Shown here piece by piece: positions 1-9,875 of a DNA stretch of 64,000 bases (positions are counted from its first letter, which is position 1; each line of letters opens with the position of its first letter). A program made the position numbers and the translations under genes. Where the stretch lies: assembly GCF_001022965.1 (NCBI RefSeq), contig NZ_LECZ01000024.1, positions 62,001 to 126,000 on the forward strand, given 5' to 3'. The stretch is from Enterobacter genomosp. O. GTDB taxonomy: Bacteria; Pseudomonadota; Gammaproteobacteria; Enterobacterales; Enterobacteriaceae. The notes under the pieces are model-generated. The model saw only the letters and a list, made by a program, of their open reading frames with translations, searched no databases and was not told where the DNA came from.

Positions 1-334
1 GCTGGGAGAATTGTTGCAGCTAACCTAATAGCAGGCAAGGAGACAACTGTCCTAATATCGGTTTTTAAGATTAATATTAAGAGCAAATTTTTGACCTTTT
101 AGGATTTTCTTTATATTGACAAAGAGAGAGCAAAAACCATTAACTGCGATATATCCTAAAATGATATTCCTGTAATTAAATATACGTATTCCCCTTATTT
201 ACAGCGTCGTCAGATTGCTCTCTTTTTAGCGTTTCGTATTAAGAGAAATCTCAGCCCGGCATTGCAATTTCCCCCGGCTTTATCCATGATCGAAGTGTGA
301 CATTCGTCATATAACAGAAGGTATTGCTCTTACT
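1..334. promoter_or_regulatory. AT-rich intergenic region upstream of yegH
   Basis: No gene is seen here. In E. coli the region left of yegH carries the divergent promoter of the colanic acid gene wza, so this may be the edge of that promoter; the window stops before wza could be checked. The stretch at 99-112 (TTAGGATTTTCTTT) matches 9 of 14 positions of the remembered RcsAB box TAAGAATATTCCTA, including the AG and TC cores. A purine-rich AGAAGG lies about 13 nt before the yegH ATG, a loose ribosome binding site. The RcsAB assignment is tentative. Confidence 0.35.
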
Positions 335-1918
335 ATGGAATGGATTGCCGATCCCTCAATCTGGGCCGGGCTGGTTACGCTGGTCGTCATCGAGTTAGTG
401 CTCGGGATTGATAATCTGGTCTTTATCGCCATCCTCGCTGAAAAACTGCCCCCTTCCCAGCGCGACCGCGCGCGCGTGACGGGTCTGCTGCTGGCGATGG
501 TGATGCGCTTACTGCTGCTGGCCTCTATCTCCTGGCTGGTCACGCTGACTCAGCCGCTGTTCTCCCTTCACGGGCTGAGCTTTAGCGCCCGCGATCTGAT
601 TATGCTCTTCGGCGGGTTGTTCCTGCTGTTCAAAGCCACCGTCGAGCTGAACGAGCGGCTCGAAGGCAAAGACAGCGAGAACCCGACCCAGCGCCGCGGG
701 GCGAAATTCTGGCCGGTGGTGGCGCAAATTGTGGTGCTGGATGCGGTCTTCTCCCTGGACTCAGTGATCACCGCCGTCGGGATGGTGGACCATCTTGCGG
801 TGATGATGGCGGCGGTGATTATCGCCATCACGCTGATGGTGATGGCCAGCAAGGCGCTGACACGGTTTGTGAACAGTCACCCGACCATCGTTATCCTCTG
901 TCTGAGCTTCCTGCTGATGATTGGCTTTAGCCTGGTGGCCGACGGCTTTGGGTTCCACATTCCGAAAGGCTACCTCTACGCCGCCATCGGTTTCTCCGTC
1001 ATGATTGAGGCGCTTAACCAGCTGGCGATATTTAACCGCCGCCGCTTCCTTTCCGCGAATCAGACCCTGCGCCAGCGCACGGCCGACACGGTCATGCGCC
1101 TGCTAAGCGGCAAGAAAGAGGATGCGGAGCTGGACGCTGAATCCTCCTCTATGCTGGCCGATCACAGCGACGGGCAGATCTTTAACCCGCAGGAGCGGCT
1201 GATGATTGAGCGGGTACTCAACCTTAATCAGCGCACGGTCAGCAGCATCATGACGTCGCGCCATGACATTGAGCATATCGACCTGACGGCCCCGGAAGCG
1301 CAAATCCGCGCCCTGCTGGATAAAAACCAGCACACCCGCGTGGTGGTCACCGGCGGCGAAGAGGAAGAGGAGCTGCTGGGCGTGGTTCATATCATCGACC
1401 TGCTGCAACAGCAGCTGCACGGCGAGACGCTCAATCTCCGCGCCCTGGTGCGCCAGCCGCTGGTTTTCCCGGAGGGGCTACCGCTGCTTTCGGCCCTTGA
1501 ACAATTCCGTAACGCGCGCACGCACTTTGCCTTTGTGGTGGATGAGTTTGGATCGGTTGAAGGACTGGTCACGCTCAGCGACGTGATGGAAACCATCGCC
1601 GGTAATTTACCCAATGAGGTGGATGAGATTGATGCCCGCCATGATATCCAGAAAAACGCAGACGGCTCATGGACGGCCAACGGCCATATGCCGCTTGAAG
1701 ACCTGGTGCAGTATGTGCCGCTGCCGCTGGATGAAAAACGGGAGTATCACACCATTGCGGGTCTGCTGATGGAGTATTTACAGCGTATTCCACAGCCGGG
1801 AGAAGAGGTTCAGGTGGGCGACTATCTGCTGAAAACATTGCAGATTGAAAACCATCGCGTGCAGAAGGTTCAGCTCATCCCGCTGCAGGACGAGGAAGAA
1901 CTGGATTTTGAGGTGTAG
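335..1918 (+). CDS. yegH: YegH, TerC-family membrane protein with CBS pair and CorC/HlyC domain
   Basis: This is a 527-residue inner-membrane protein. Residues about 1-240 form a TerC-like set of hydrophobic helices with the family signature around [14 protein letters not shown] cytosolic part follows with a CBS-domain pair (about 300-420, containing [14 protein letters not shown] and [14 protein letters not shown]) and a C-terminal CorC_HlyC transporter-associated domain (about 435-520). The TerC/CorC combination suggests a metal-ion or membrane-stress role, but the substrate of YegH is not established. It is monocistronic, followed at once by a strong terminator, and is the first gene of the E. 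coli-like order in this window. The family assignment is secure and the function is open. Confidence 0.93.
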   Translation: MEWIADPSIWAGLVTLVVIELVLGIDNLVFIAILAEKLPPSQRDRARVTGLLLAMVMRLLLLASISWLVTLTQPLFSLHGLSFSARDLIMLFGGLFLLFKATVELNERLEGKDSENPTQRRGAKFWPVVAQIVVLDAVFSLDSVITAVGMVDHLAVMMAAVIIAITLMVMASKALTRFVNSHPTIVILCLSFLLMIGFSLVADGFGFHIPKGYLYAAIGFSVMIEALNQLAIFNRRRFLSANQTLRQRTADTVMRLLSGKKEDAELDAESSSMLADHSDGQIFNPQERLMIERVLNLNQRTVSSIMTSRHDIEHIDLTAPEAQIRALLDKNQHTRVVVTGGEEEEELLGVVHIIDLLQQQLHGETLNLRALVRQPLVFPEGLPLLSALEQFRNARTHFAFVVDEFGSVEGLVTLSDVMETIAGNLPNEVDEIDARHDIQKNADGSWTANGHMPLEDLVQYVPLPLDEKREYHTIAGLLMEYLQRIPQPGEEVQVGDYLLKTLQIENHRVQKVQLIPLQDEEELDFEV

Positions 1919-1924
1919 GTAAAA

Positions 1925-1950
1925 AAAACGGCAACCAGGTTGCCGTTTTA
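1925..1950 (+). terminator. Rho-independent terminator of yegH
   Basis: An inverted repeat, AAAACGGCAAC and GTTGCCGTTTT, with a short loop lies 6 nt after the yegH stop. An almost identical hairpin occurs upstream of mdtA at 11732-11757. Confidence 0.8.
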
Positions 1951-1959
1951 GGGTTTGCT

Positions 1960-1992
1960 CCCTCTCCCGTGGGAGAGGGATGGGGTGAGGGC
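1960..1992. repeat. CCCTCTCCC/GGGAGAGGG palindromic intergenic repeat
   Basis: The palindrome CCCTCTCCC-GT-GGGAGAGGG is followed by TGGGGTGAGGGC. The same motif recurs at 11251-11286 (inverted), 11319-11351, 31178-31210 and 61993-62026, always between genes. It is a dispersed repeat typical of enterobacterial intergenic DNA. Confidence 0.75.
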
Positions 1993-2009
1993 ATTAGGCC
2001 GCACTGGCA

Positions 2010-2037
2010 GCCGGGTAAGGCAAAGCCGCCACCCGGC
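2010..2037. repeat. REP-like palindrome
   Basis: The element GCCGGGTAAGGC-AAA-GCCGCCACCCGGC is an imperfect palindrome of the REP/BIME type. It lies between the convergent 3' ends of yegH and asmA. An identical copy is at 58617-58644. Confidence 0.8.
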
Positions 2038-2047
2038 ACAACAGGCA

Positions 2048-3898
2048 TCACAGCTTATCGAGCAGCTTTTTCACATCCTTTCCGGTCTGTGAATCTTTAT
2101 TACGATCCGCCCAGCTGTTAAGCCGACGTTTGGCTTCATCCTGCAGATGCTTACGCAGGATCTGATCCACCTGAAGGCTGTAATTCAGCGCCTGCCATTT
2201 GCCGTAAACGCGCAGCGGGATCGGCGTCTCTTTCAGGAAGTCGATGAGCGAGCTTTCGCCCTGCCAGCCGGAAAGCACCCGGACATTAAAGCGCGTGTCC
2301 GCCGTCTCTTTCACCAGATCCATCGAGCCATCGCCCGTCAGCGAGAGCATGGAAGAGGTTCCCTGCATATCGGCAAGCGCAAGCAGTCCGTTATCCAGCG
2401 TCAGGTCTGTGGTGAAGCTGTCGAGGCGCGTGGCGCTGTCGTAGTTCTCCTGGGCTTTCACGTCGCTGCTGCGCTCAACCGCCTGCTGCACCAGCTGCTG
2501 GAAGTTAAGCCCTTCCATACGCGAGTCTTTTAAGTCGATATGCGCCTGCCCCTGCCACTCGCGGCGGAAGGCATCGGCATCAATTTTTGTGCCCGAGAAG
2601 TCACCCGCCAGCGTCAGCTGCCCCGTCAGGGATATCGGGTAGTTAAACGCCTTCAGGATGGTACCGATCTCAACGTTGTCGAGACGCGGCTGGAATTCGG
2701 CGCTGGCAATATCTTTACGGACATCCAGCGTGCCGGGCAGGGAGAGGTGCCCTGCCCCCATCTTGCCGCTCAGCTCGGAGATCACCAGCAAACCGTTATG
2801 GTTAAACATCTGGCTACTCACGTCGGTAAAATCAATGCCGCGCCAGCGCAGGCTATTGGCTTTCAGCAGAATATCCGCCGTGAATCCGCGCAGGGCGTTA
2901 TAGTCAGGCTGATCGAGATTCGACGAGATAACCGGACGTGATATCGGTGCCTGGCTTTGCCCCGTTTGCACGGCATCGCCGTCCGTTGCGCTTGCAGGCA
3001 GAGGCGGCAGCAGGTTTTCCAGATTGAGCTTGTCGAACTGCAGGTTCAGCACCCACTTCGGTTTCTCTTCGAGCGAGACGCTCGCCTGCCCCTTCAGAGT
3101 GCTGTCATTCGCCTGCAGGTTGAGGTTATCCAGCTCCAGCTGCTTTTGTTCTTCGCGCCACACGGCCTGCAGCGTCCCCTGCCCGGTAATCCCCTGGGTA
3201 GGGAGATCGGCGCCCGTTAGCTGCCAGTTAAGCTGCTGAACGTCGGCGGTGAGCTGATGCGGATAGTCTGCGGCGTTGACGCTGGCATTCAGCGACAGGG
3301 TGAGATCGCGCTGATCGCGGGTCACGCGCCCGCTAAAGTCCACCGTGGCAAGATGGTGAGCGTCCTGTTCCATCTGCAGGTTAATGTTGCGAACGGTAAC
3401 CTGCTCCTCATCCTCATGCTGGAATACCAGCACGCTGTCGGCGACTTTCAGCTTGCCAATATCAAAGGACCAGCCTGTATCAGACGGTTCATCAGGCAGG
3501 GTATTTTCATGCGGCGCAACCGGCGCATTTGCATCACGCACGGCTTCGGTTTGCGGGGTAAGCTGAATGACCGCATCTTTCAGCATCACCTGTTTAACCT
3601 GCAGCTGATGAGAGAAGAGCGGGATCAGCGCCACATCAAGGCGCATGTTGTCAGCGGAAACCAGCGGCTGGGAAGCCCCCGGCGCCGTGAGCGACATGCG
3701 GCCAGAGAGAATGCTGAGCTGCGGCCAGACGTGCCAGCGCAGCGATCCATCAAGCTTCAGTTGATAACCGCTGCGTGCTTCGACCTGCCGCACCATGTAA
3801 GCGCGGAAATCGTTAGGGTTAACCAGCAGAACCAACGCCGAAAGGCCAGCAACCAGCACCACCAGCAAAATCATCAGCGTTGTCAGAACTCTTCTCAT
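2048..3898 (-). CDS. asmA: AsmA, AsmA-family envelope protein
   Basis: This is a 616-residue AsmA protein with one N-terminal membrane anchor (about residues 5-27, rich in Leu and Val) and a long periplasmic beta-rich region including the C-terminal AsmA_2 domain. AsmA-like proteins are thought to form lipid-conducting bridges between the membranes; asmA was first found by suppressors of assembly-defective OmpF. Length agrees with E. coli AsmA (617). It lies 22 nt downstream of dcd on the same strand, so udk-dcd-asmA are probably at least partly co-transcribed. Confidence 0.95.
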   Translation of the reverse strand: MRRVLTTLMILLVVLVAGLSALVLLVNPNDFRAYMVRQVEARSGYQLKLDGSLRWHVWPQLSILSGRMSLTAPGASQPLVSADNMRLDVALIPLFSHQLQVKQVMLKDAVIQLTPQTEAVRDANAPVAPHENTLPDEPSDTGWSFDIGKLKVADSVLVFQHEDEEQVTVRNINLQMEQDAHHLATVDFSGRVTRDQRDLTLSLNASVNAADYPHQLTADVQQLNWQLTGADLPTQGITGQGTLQAVWREEQKQLELDNLNLQANDSTLKGQASVSLEEKPKWVLNLQFDKLNLENLLPPLPASATDGDAVQTGQSQAPISRPVISSNLDQPDYNALRGFTADILLKANSLRWRGIDFTDVSSQMFNHNGLLVISELSGKMGAGHLSLPGTLDVRKDIASAEFQPRLDNVEIGTILKAFNYPISLTGQLTLAGDFSGTKIDADAFRREWQGQAHIDLKDSRMEGLNFQQLVQQAVERSSDVKAQENYDSATRLDSFTTDLTLDNGLLALADMQGTSSMLSLTGDGSMDLVKETADTRFNVRVLSGWQGESSLIDFLKETPIPLRVYGKWQALNYSLQVDQILRKHLQDEAKRRLNSWADRNKDSQTGKDVKKLLDKL

Positions 3899-3920
3899 GG
3901 CATCCTCAATGGACTAACGA

Positions 3921-4502
3921 TCAGTCTTTATCAATACGGCTGGCAACCGCACCCTGCTGGTCGCGATATTTTGCGTCCTGCCGGCGGTTATAAGGCCTGT
4001 CTGCCGGGCCTGAAAGCGGCTCAAAGCTTAACGCACCGATCATCATGCCGGGACGCAGCGCCAGAGGCAGTTTACCGGCATTGAAGAATTCCAGCACGAT
4101 ACGCCCCGACCAGCCTGGATCGATACGGTGCGCGGTTACGTGAACCATCAGCCCCAGTCGCGCCAGCGAAGAACGGCCATCAAGCCAGCCGACCAGGTCC
4201 GAAGGCAGAGTGACGGATTCATACGTCACCGCCAGCGCCAGTTCACCCGGATGCAGATAAAAAGCGTCGCCTTCGTCGATAACGATTTCATCACTCATCA
4301 CGCGATCGAGCGCGGCGCTGACTTCGTCTTTCGGCCCGCTAAGGTCAATAAACGGTGCGGTATGGCCGCTAAAGGTGCGGAATTTATTCCCCAACCGTAC
4401 ATCAACAGTCACCCCATTGATACGTTCCACGGGTGGACGCGGGGTAATAGACAAACGGCCTTCATCCAGCCAGGCTTCAATATCGCGATCGCAAAGACGC
4501 AC
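3921..4502 (-). CDS. dcd: dCTP deaminase
   Basis: This enzyme deaminates dCTP to dUTP, the main source of dUMP for dTMP synthesis in enterobacteria. The 193 residues match the E. coli length. Family signatures include [17 protein letters not shown] with the catalytic region [13 protein letters not shown], and the C-terminal [11 protein letters not shown]. The GTG at 4502 is chosen because it gives the family N-terminus [11 protein letters not shown] and has GGAGAAAG just upstream; an in-frame ATG 18 nt earlier would add six residues. It sits between udk and asmA. Confidence 0.96.
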   Translation of the reverse strand: MRLCDRDIEAWLDEGRLSITPRPPVERINGVTVDVRLGNKFRTFSGHTAPFIDLSGPKDEVSAALDRVMSDEIVIDEGDAFYLHPGELALAVTYESVTLPSDLVGWLDGRSSLARLGLMVHVTAHRIDPGWSGRIVLEFFNAGKLPLALRPGMMIGALSFEPLSGPADRPYNRRQDAKYRDQQGAVASRIDKD

Positions 4503-4526
4503 GGCACTTTCTCCTTTCATGCATCG

Positions 4527-4554
4527 TACCCTGAGGCGGTAAGCGCTCAGGGTA
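4527..4554. terminator. Hairpin between udk and dcd
   Basis: A near-perfect inverted repeat (TACCCTGAG and CTCAGGGTA) surrounds a GC-rich centre in the 91-nt gap between udk and dcd. There is no T-run, so it may be an attenuator or mRNA-stabilising hairpin rather than a full terminator. Confidence 0.45.
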
Positions 4555-4593
4555 AAACCAGGTTATCTCTGAACGGTACACAATTCACGCGGC

Positions 4594-5235
4594 TTATTCA
4601 AAAAACTGGCTGATTTTCGCTTTTAAGATATCAATGGCGATGCGGTTTTTACCGCCGCGCGGCACGATGATATCGGCGTATTGTTTGGAGGGCTCAATAA
4701 ACTGCAGGAACATCGGGCGGACCGTTTTCTGGTATTGCGCCATGACGGAGTCCATCGAACGGCCGCGTTCATTAACGTCACGCTTGATGCGGCGCATCAG
4801 GCAGATATCCAGCGGGGTATCGACGAAAATCGAGAAGTTCATGGACTCGCGCAGGCGAGCATCGGTCAGCAGCAGGATACCTTCAAGGATAATGACCTTT
4901 TTCGGCTCGATGCGGATCGTTTCCTGGGTGCGGGTGTGTTCTACGTAGCTGTAAACGGGCAGTTCAATCGCCTGGCCGCTCTTAAGCGCTTCTAAATGCT
5001 GGAACAGCAAGCTGTGATCCATCGCATTGGGGTGGTCATAGTTGGTTTTGACGCGCTCTTCCATCGACAGATGGGATTGATCTTTGTAATAGCTGTCTTC
5101 GGGAATGACGCCGATATGCTCATCACCTACTTGTTCACGCAGTTCGCGGTAAAGCGTACTGGCAATTAGACTTTTACCTGAAGCCGATGCGCCGGCGATG
5201 CCTATAATGACGCACTGATGAGACTTATCAGTCAT
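4594..5235 (-). CDS. udk: Uridine/cytidine kinase
   Basis: Udk phosphorylates uridine and cytidine to UMP and CMP with GTP or ATP in pyrimidine salvage. The 213 residues equal the E. coli length and the sequence is nearly identical to it from memory. The P-loop [11 protein letters not shown] is at about residues 12-22, followed by the family segment YYKDQSHLS. It is the first gene of the udk-dcd-asmA group, both nucleotide genes serving pyrimidine supply. Confidence 0.97.
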   Translation of the reverse strand: MTDKSHQCVIIGIAGASASGKSLIASTLYRELREQVGDEHIGVIPEDSYYKDQSHLSMEERVKTNYDHPNAMDHSLLFQHLEALKSGQAIELPVYSYVEHTRTQETIRIEPKKVIILEGILLLTDARLRESMNFSIFVDTPLDICLMRRIKRDVNERGRSMDSVMAQYQKTVRPMFLQFIEPSKQYADIIVPRGGKNRIAIDILKAKISQFFE

Positions 5236-5578
5236 AAATTTAGCGACCTGATTAACCTGGATGTTAAGGAAGGACGACGCCGGAGCGTCAAACGCGGCAA
5301 TTATAGGGATTTCGCGGGCGTGATACCAGTCGAATGCACAGGTTCTGCGAGACTGCCCGAAAAGTGATGCATTACTCCCTGAGTGAAATTTAAATGAACG
5401 TTTTTTCAGCGTTTACCTTTTTTTTCTCGCGGAGTAACTATTTAATAAGTCTATGGTGTCAAATTCTGAGCAGTCGCCATATGAATTGTAAATTGTTTGT
5501 ACTAGCATAAACCAAATTATCAAATTCACGCGTTCGAACATCTTCCCTGACGGCATGGCGTCTCTGGATAAAGCGGTA
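5236..5578. promoter_or_regulatory. Divergent intergenic region udk/dgcE
   Basis: This 343-nt AT-rich region must carry the promoters of udk (left) and dgcE (right). It contains several T-runs (about 5401-5426) but no operator I recognise. Confidence 0.4.
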
Positions 5579-8500
5579 ATGAATAAACAATACCAGCGGG
5601 TTTTGGTTACCACCCCACATCCTTTATTACGACTTGTCTGTCTGGGCCTGGTCACCTTTATCTTTACCTTATTTTCTCTGGAACTCACCCGCTTCGGCAC
5701 CCTGCTGGCCCCGCTCTGGTTTCCCACCGCCATTATGATGGTAGCGTTTTACCGTCATGCCGGAAAAATGTGGCCAGGCATTGCTCTGGCCTGCTCGTTC
5801 GGCAATATTCTGGCCTCGTGGATGCTTTTTTCGTGGGGATCGGTAAGCCTTATCTACCCCTCAATCAACGTGATTGAGGCCGTTATCGGCGCGTTATTCC
5901 TGCGCAAACTGCTCCCGTGGTACAACCCGCTGCAGAACCTGAATGACTGGATCCGCGTAGCCATCGGCAGCGCGCTGGTCCCACCGCTGGTGGGCGGCGT
6001 TCTGGTATCTCTGCTGGCGCCCGGCCCTGAGACGCTGCGTAATTTCTTCGTGTGGGTGCTGTCAGAGGCCATTGGCGCGCTGGCGCTGGTGCCATTGGGC
6101 CTGCTGTTTAAACCGCATTATCTGCTGCGCCACCGTGACCCGAGATTGCTGCTGGAAACGCTGACTACGCTTGCCGTCACGTTAGTCCTTTGCTGGGCAG
6201 CCATCACCTGGCTGCCGTGGCCTTTTACCTGCGTTATTGTTCTGCTGATGTGGAGCGCCGTACGTCTGCCGCGGATGGAGGCCTTCCTGGTGTTTCTGGT
6301 CACCGTGATGGTCGTGTCGCTGATGATTGCTCGTAACCCGGTGGCGCTAACAACCCAGCACGCCGGGCCGATGATGAACGCGCCGTGGCTGCCGTTCCTG
6401 ATGCTGCTGCTTCCGGCCAACGTAATGACCATGGTGATGTATGCCTTCCGCGCCGAGCGTAAACACATCACCGAAAGCGAAGAGCGTTTTCGTAATGCGA
6501 TGGAGTATTCCGCCATCGGCATGGCGCTGGTCAGCATCGAGGGCAAATGGCTTCAGGCCAACAAGGCGCTGTGCAATTTCCTCGGTTACAGCCAGACGGA
6601 GCTTCAGTCGCTGACCTTCCAGCAGCTCACCTGGCCGGAAGATCTCCATACCGACCTGGAACAGCTTGAACAGTTGGTCAACGGCGAAATCAATACCTAC
6701 ACCCTCGAGAAGCGCTATTACACCCGCAACGGAGAAGTAGTCTGGGCGCTGCTGGCCGTCTCCGTGGTGCGTCATGCCGACGGCTCGCCGCTCTATTTTA
6801 TCGCCCAGATTGAAGATATTAACGACCTGAAGCAGACCGAGTGGGTCAATAAACGCCTGATGGAGCGCATTACGCTTGCTAACGAAGCGGGCGGCATCGG
6901 CATCTGGGAGTGGGATCTGGAGCCAGACATTATTAGCTGGGATAAGCGGATGTTTGAGCTGTATGAAATTCCGCCGCACATCAAGCCGACCTGGCAGCTC
7001 TGGCATGAAACGATGCTGCCGGAAGATCGCGCCCACGCGGAGCAGGTCCTGAGGGACTCTCTGATTTCCCGCCTGCCGTTCAAGCTGGAGTTCCGCATCC
7101 GCGTGAAGGAAGGCGTGCGCCATATTCGCTCCCTGGCGAACCGGGTGCTGAATAAGCAGGGTGAAGTTGAACGGCTGCTCGGGATCAACATGGACATGAC
7201 CGAGGTGAAGCAGCTCAACGAGGCCCTCTTCCAGGAAAAAGAGCGTCTGCACATTACCCTCGACTCCATCGGTGAAGCGGTGCTGTGTACCGATATCAAC
7301 ATGAATGTCACCTTTATGAACCCGGTCGCCGAGAAAATGAGCGGCTGGCTGCAGACCGAGGCCATTGGCCAGCCGGTCCTGACGGTGTTACACATCACCT
7401 TCGGTGAAAAAGGGCCGCTGATGGAGAATATTCACAGCGGCGATATGTCCCGTTCCGATATCGATCAGGACGTGGTACTGAACTGCCGCACCGGCGGAAA
7501 CTTCGATATTCATTACAGCATCACGCCGCTCAGCACGTTGGATGGACAGAGTATTGGCTCCGTTATCGTGATTCAGGACGTCACCGAGTCGCGTAAAATG
7601 CTGCGCCAGCTGAGCTACAGCGCCTCCCACGATGCCCTGACCCACCTCGCCAACCGGGTCAGCTTCGAAAGCCATCTCAAGCGGCTCCTGCAGACCGTTC
7701 GCGAAACGCGCCAGCGTCACGCCCTGGTCTTTATCGACCTCGATCGCTTTAAGGCCGTCAACGATACGGCAGGCCATGCCGCCGGCGATGCGTTGCTGCG
7801 GGAACTCTCTTCCTTAATGCTGACCATGCTTCGCTCCAGCGACGTGCTGGCGCGCCTGGGCGGGGACGAATTCGGGTTACTGTTACCGGACTGCAATATT
7901 GAAAGCGCACGCTATATCGCCAACCGCCTGATCCAGACCATCAATGACTACCACTTTATGTGGGAAGGCCGTCTGCACCGGATCGGCGCCAGCGCCGGGA
8001 TCACGCTGATTGATGAAAATAACCATCAGGCGTCTGAGATCATGTCGCAGGCGGACATTGCCTGTTATGCCTCGAAAAACGGCGGGCGCGGCATGGTGAC
8101 GGTTTACGAACCCCAGCAGGAGCGGGATCGCAGCACGCGCAGCATGATGTCGCTTGACGAGCAGTGGCACATGATTAAAGACAATCACCTGATGATGATT
8201 GCCCGCAGCGTTGCCTCCCCGCGCATTCCGGAAAGCAGTAATTTCTGGCTGATTTCACTACGCCTGTGGACCAGCCAGGGCGAAGTCCAGGAAGAGCACG
8301 CCTTCCGCTCGGGCCTGGCGGAGCCTGAGCTTTTTCACGCCCTCGACAGACGTATCTTTAGCGAGTTTTTCCGCGCCTTTGCGGCACAGATCGCCAGTAA
8401 AGGTATGGGTATCGCTCTTCCGCTTTCTGAGGCCGGTTTAGCCAGCGTGACGCTGGTCGATGAACTTCTCGACCTGCTGGATAAAAGCCCGATGCCTGGT

Positions 8501-8908
8501 CGTCTCCTGCATCTGGTTATCTCAGCCGACGTGGTGTGCAGCCCGGATAAGAACCTGCAGCGGGGTCTGCAAAAGCTTCGCCAGGCGGGCTGTCGCATCA
8601 TCTTCAGCCAGGTGGGCCGCGACATGAACGTCTTTACCCACCTGAGCGCGAACATGGCCGACTATCTGATGCTGGACGCGGAAGTGGTGACCAACGTTTA
8701 TGGCAATCTGATGGATGAAATGATGGTCACCATCGTACAGGGCCATGCCCAGCGTCTGGGCATGAAGACCATAGCCGGCCCCTGCAATCAGCCCATCATG
8801 ATGGATACGCTTTCCGGCATCGGTATTGATTTTATCTTTGGCGACACCATCGCCGAGCCGCAGCCGCTGGATTTACTTCTTAATACCAGCTATTTCGCCA
8901 TCAACTGA
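5579..8908 (+). CDS. dgcE: Diguanylate cyclase DgcE (MASE1-PAS-PAS-PAS-GGDEF-degenerate EAL)
   Basis: DgcE makes cyclic di-GMP, which promotes curli and cellulose expression. The 1109-residue protein has an N-terminal MASE1 membrane sensor (about 8-300), three PAS/PAC segments (about 305-680), a GGDEF domain with an intact active site (RLGGDEFGLL, GGDEF at 761-765) and a C-terminal EAL-like region (about 850-1109) that lacks an EAL motif and is presumably inactive as a phosphodiesterase. The ATG at 5579 is used because MNKQYQRVLV aligns with the E. coli N-terminus; a start 24 nt upstream is possible. The 3' end overlaps alkA by 36 nt, tail to tail. Confidence 0.95.
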   Translation: MNKQYQRVLVTTPHPLLRLVCLGLVTFIFTLFSLELTRFGTLLAPLWFPTAIMMVAFYRHAGKMWPGIALACSFGNILASWMLFSWGSVSLIYPSINVIEAVIGALFLRKLLPWYNPLQNLNDWIRVAIGSALVPPLVGGVLVSLLAPGPETLRNFFVWVLSEAIGALALVPLGLLFKPHYLLRHRDPRLLLETLTTLAVTLVLCWAAITWLPWPFTCVIVLLMWSAVRLPRMEAFLVFLVTVMVVSLMIARNPVALTTQHAGPMMNAPWLPFLMLLLPANVMTMVMYAFRAERKHITESEERFRNAMEYSAIGMALVSIEGKWLQANKALCNFLGYSQTELQSLTFQQLTWPEDLHTDLEQLEQLVNGEINTYTLEKRYYTRNGEVVWALLAVSVVRHADGSPLYFIAQIEDINDLKQTEWVNKRLMERITLANEAGGIGIWEWDLEPDIISWDKRMFELYEIPPHIKPTWQLWHETMLPEDRAHAEQVLRDSLISRLPFKLEFRIRVKEGVRHIRSLANRVLNKQGEVERLLGINMDMTEVKQLNEALFQEKERLHITLDSIGEAVLCTDINMNVTFMNPVAEKMSGWLQTEAIGQPVLTVLHITFGEKGPLMENIHSGDMSRSDIDQDVVLNCRTGGNFDIHYSITPLSTLDGQSIGSVIVIQDVTESRKMLRQLSYSASHDALTHLANRVSFESHLKRLLQTVRETRQRHALVFIDLDRFKAVNDTAGHAAGDALLRELSSLMLTMLRSSDVLARLGGDEFGLLLPDCNIESARYIANRLIQTINDYHFMWEGRLHRIGASAGITLIDENNHQASEIMSQADIACYASKNGGRGMVTVYEPQQERDRSTRSMMSLDEQWHMIKDNHLMMIARSVASPRIPESSNFWLISLRLWTSQGEVQEEHAFRSGLAEPELFHALDRRIFSEFFRAFAAQIASKGMGIALPLSEAGLASVTLVDELLDLLDKSPMPGRLLHLVISADVVCSPDKNLQRGLQKLRQAGCRIIFSQVGRDMNVFTHLSANMADYLMLDAEVVTNVYGNLMDEMMVTIVQGHAQRLGMKTIAGPCNQPIMMDTLSGIGIDFIFGDTIAEPQPLDLLLNTSYFAIN

Positions 8909-9745
8909 CGGCGTCCAGCCGTCGGTATACCAGATATGCAGCAGCGCGTAGGAGCGCCACGGCTGCCAGCGTTCGGCATAGCGCCGAATTTGCGCTGGCG
9001 TCATCCCGGCGAAGCGCTGCTTAATCAGATAATCATCCGGCAGAAACACATCTTTCGCCTGCCAGCCGCGCAGGGCCAGGTAGTTTGCCGTCCAGCGGCC
9101 AATTCCCGGGCGCTGCTGTAACGCCTTCATCCCCTCCTCAATATTCGCGGGCGGGAAAAGCGGAAACGTCCCGTCGATGACCGACTGCGCCAGATGAATC
9201 AACGACTCCGCACGCTTTACCGGCATGCCCAGCGCTTTCAGCGCCAGCGGGTCCGCTGCCGCCAGCGCCTGCGGCGTGGGGAAGCAGAGATAGCCAGGGC
9301 AATCCGCCACGGGTTCACCGCACAGCGCCACCACGCGCGAGGCCAGCTTCGCCGCCATCGCCACGCTCACCAGCTGTCCGAGAATCGCCCGGACGCCCTG
9401 CTCGTACGCGTCCATCGCCCCCGGCAAGCGCAAGCCCGGCCGGGCAGCACCGAGGTCGCCCAGCGTCTGCGCAATATGCTGGGGGTTGCAGGCGAGATCG
9501 AACAGGCACGCGATGCGTTCAAGACACGTCTGCGCAACCGGGATTAACCCCGGGCTGAGCGTCACGCTCAGCGTATGGGTGGCGATATCCGGCGTAACGC
9601 GAAAGATCCCCTGATGTCCTTCGCAGGCAAAACTGCGCTCATAGTAATCGCTCGTGACGGTTTCAACGCCCGTTACCGCACGCGCGCCAAGAAAGCCAAA
9701 CATCCACTGCCAGTCGTAAGGGGGAAGCCAGGTCAGGGTGTACAT
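8873..9745 (-). CDS. alkA: DNA-3-methyladenine glycosylase II
   Basis: AlkA removes alkylated bases such as 3-methyladenine in base excision repair and is induced by Ada. The 290-residue protein carries the helix-hairpin-helix GPD module PGIGRWTANYLALRGW followed by KDVFLPDD, with the catalytic Asp at 238 as in E. coli. The ATG at 9745 (MYTLTWLPPYDWQW) has a good AAAAGGAGAG ribosome binding site. An upstream extension in the same frame is not supported. The C-terminus has a short extra tail relative to E. coli (290 versus 282 residues), lying in the overlap with dgcE. Confidence 0.95.
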   Translation of the reverse strand: MYTLTWLPPYDWQWMFGFLGARAVTGVETVTSDYYERSFACEGHQGIFRVTPDIATHTLSVTLSPGLIPVAQTCLERIACLFDLACNPQHIAQTLGDLGAARPGLRLPGAMDAYEQGVRAILGQLVSVAMAAKLASRVVALCGEPVADCPGYLCFPTPQALAAADPLALKALGMPVKRAESLIHLAQSVIDGTFPLFPPANIEEGMKALQQRPGIGRWTANYLALRGWQAKDVFLPDDYLIKQRFAGMTPAQIRRYAERWQPWRSYALLHIWYTDGWTPSVDGEIAGIKK

Positions 9746-9875
9746 CGTCTCTCCTTTTAGGTTCTCCACAGCATAAACGGAAAGGTCCTGTTTTGCCTTG
9801 CTTTCATATTCCTGTTGTCGCCGGACGGGCATTCCGCTAAAGTCTCGCCCCTTCTCACTGGCATGGGGATTAATC

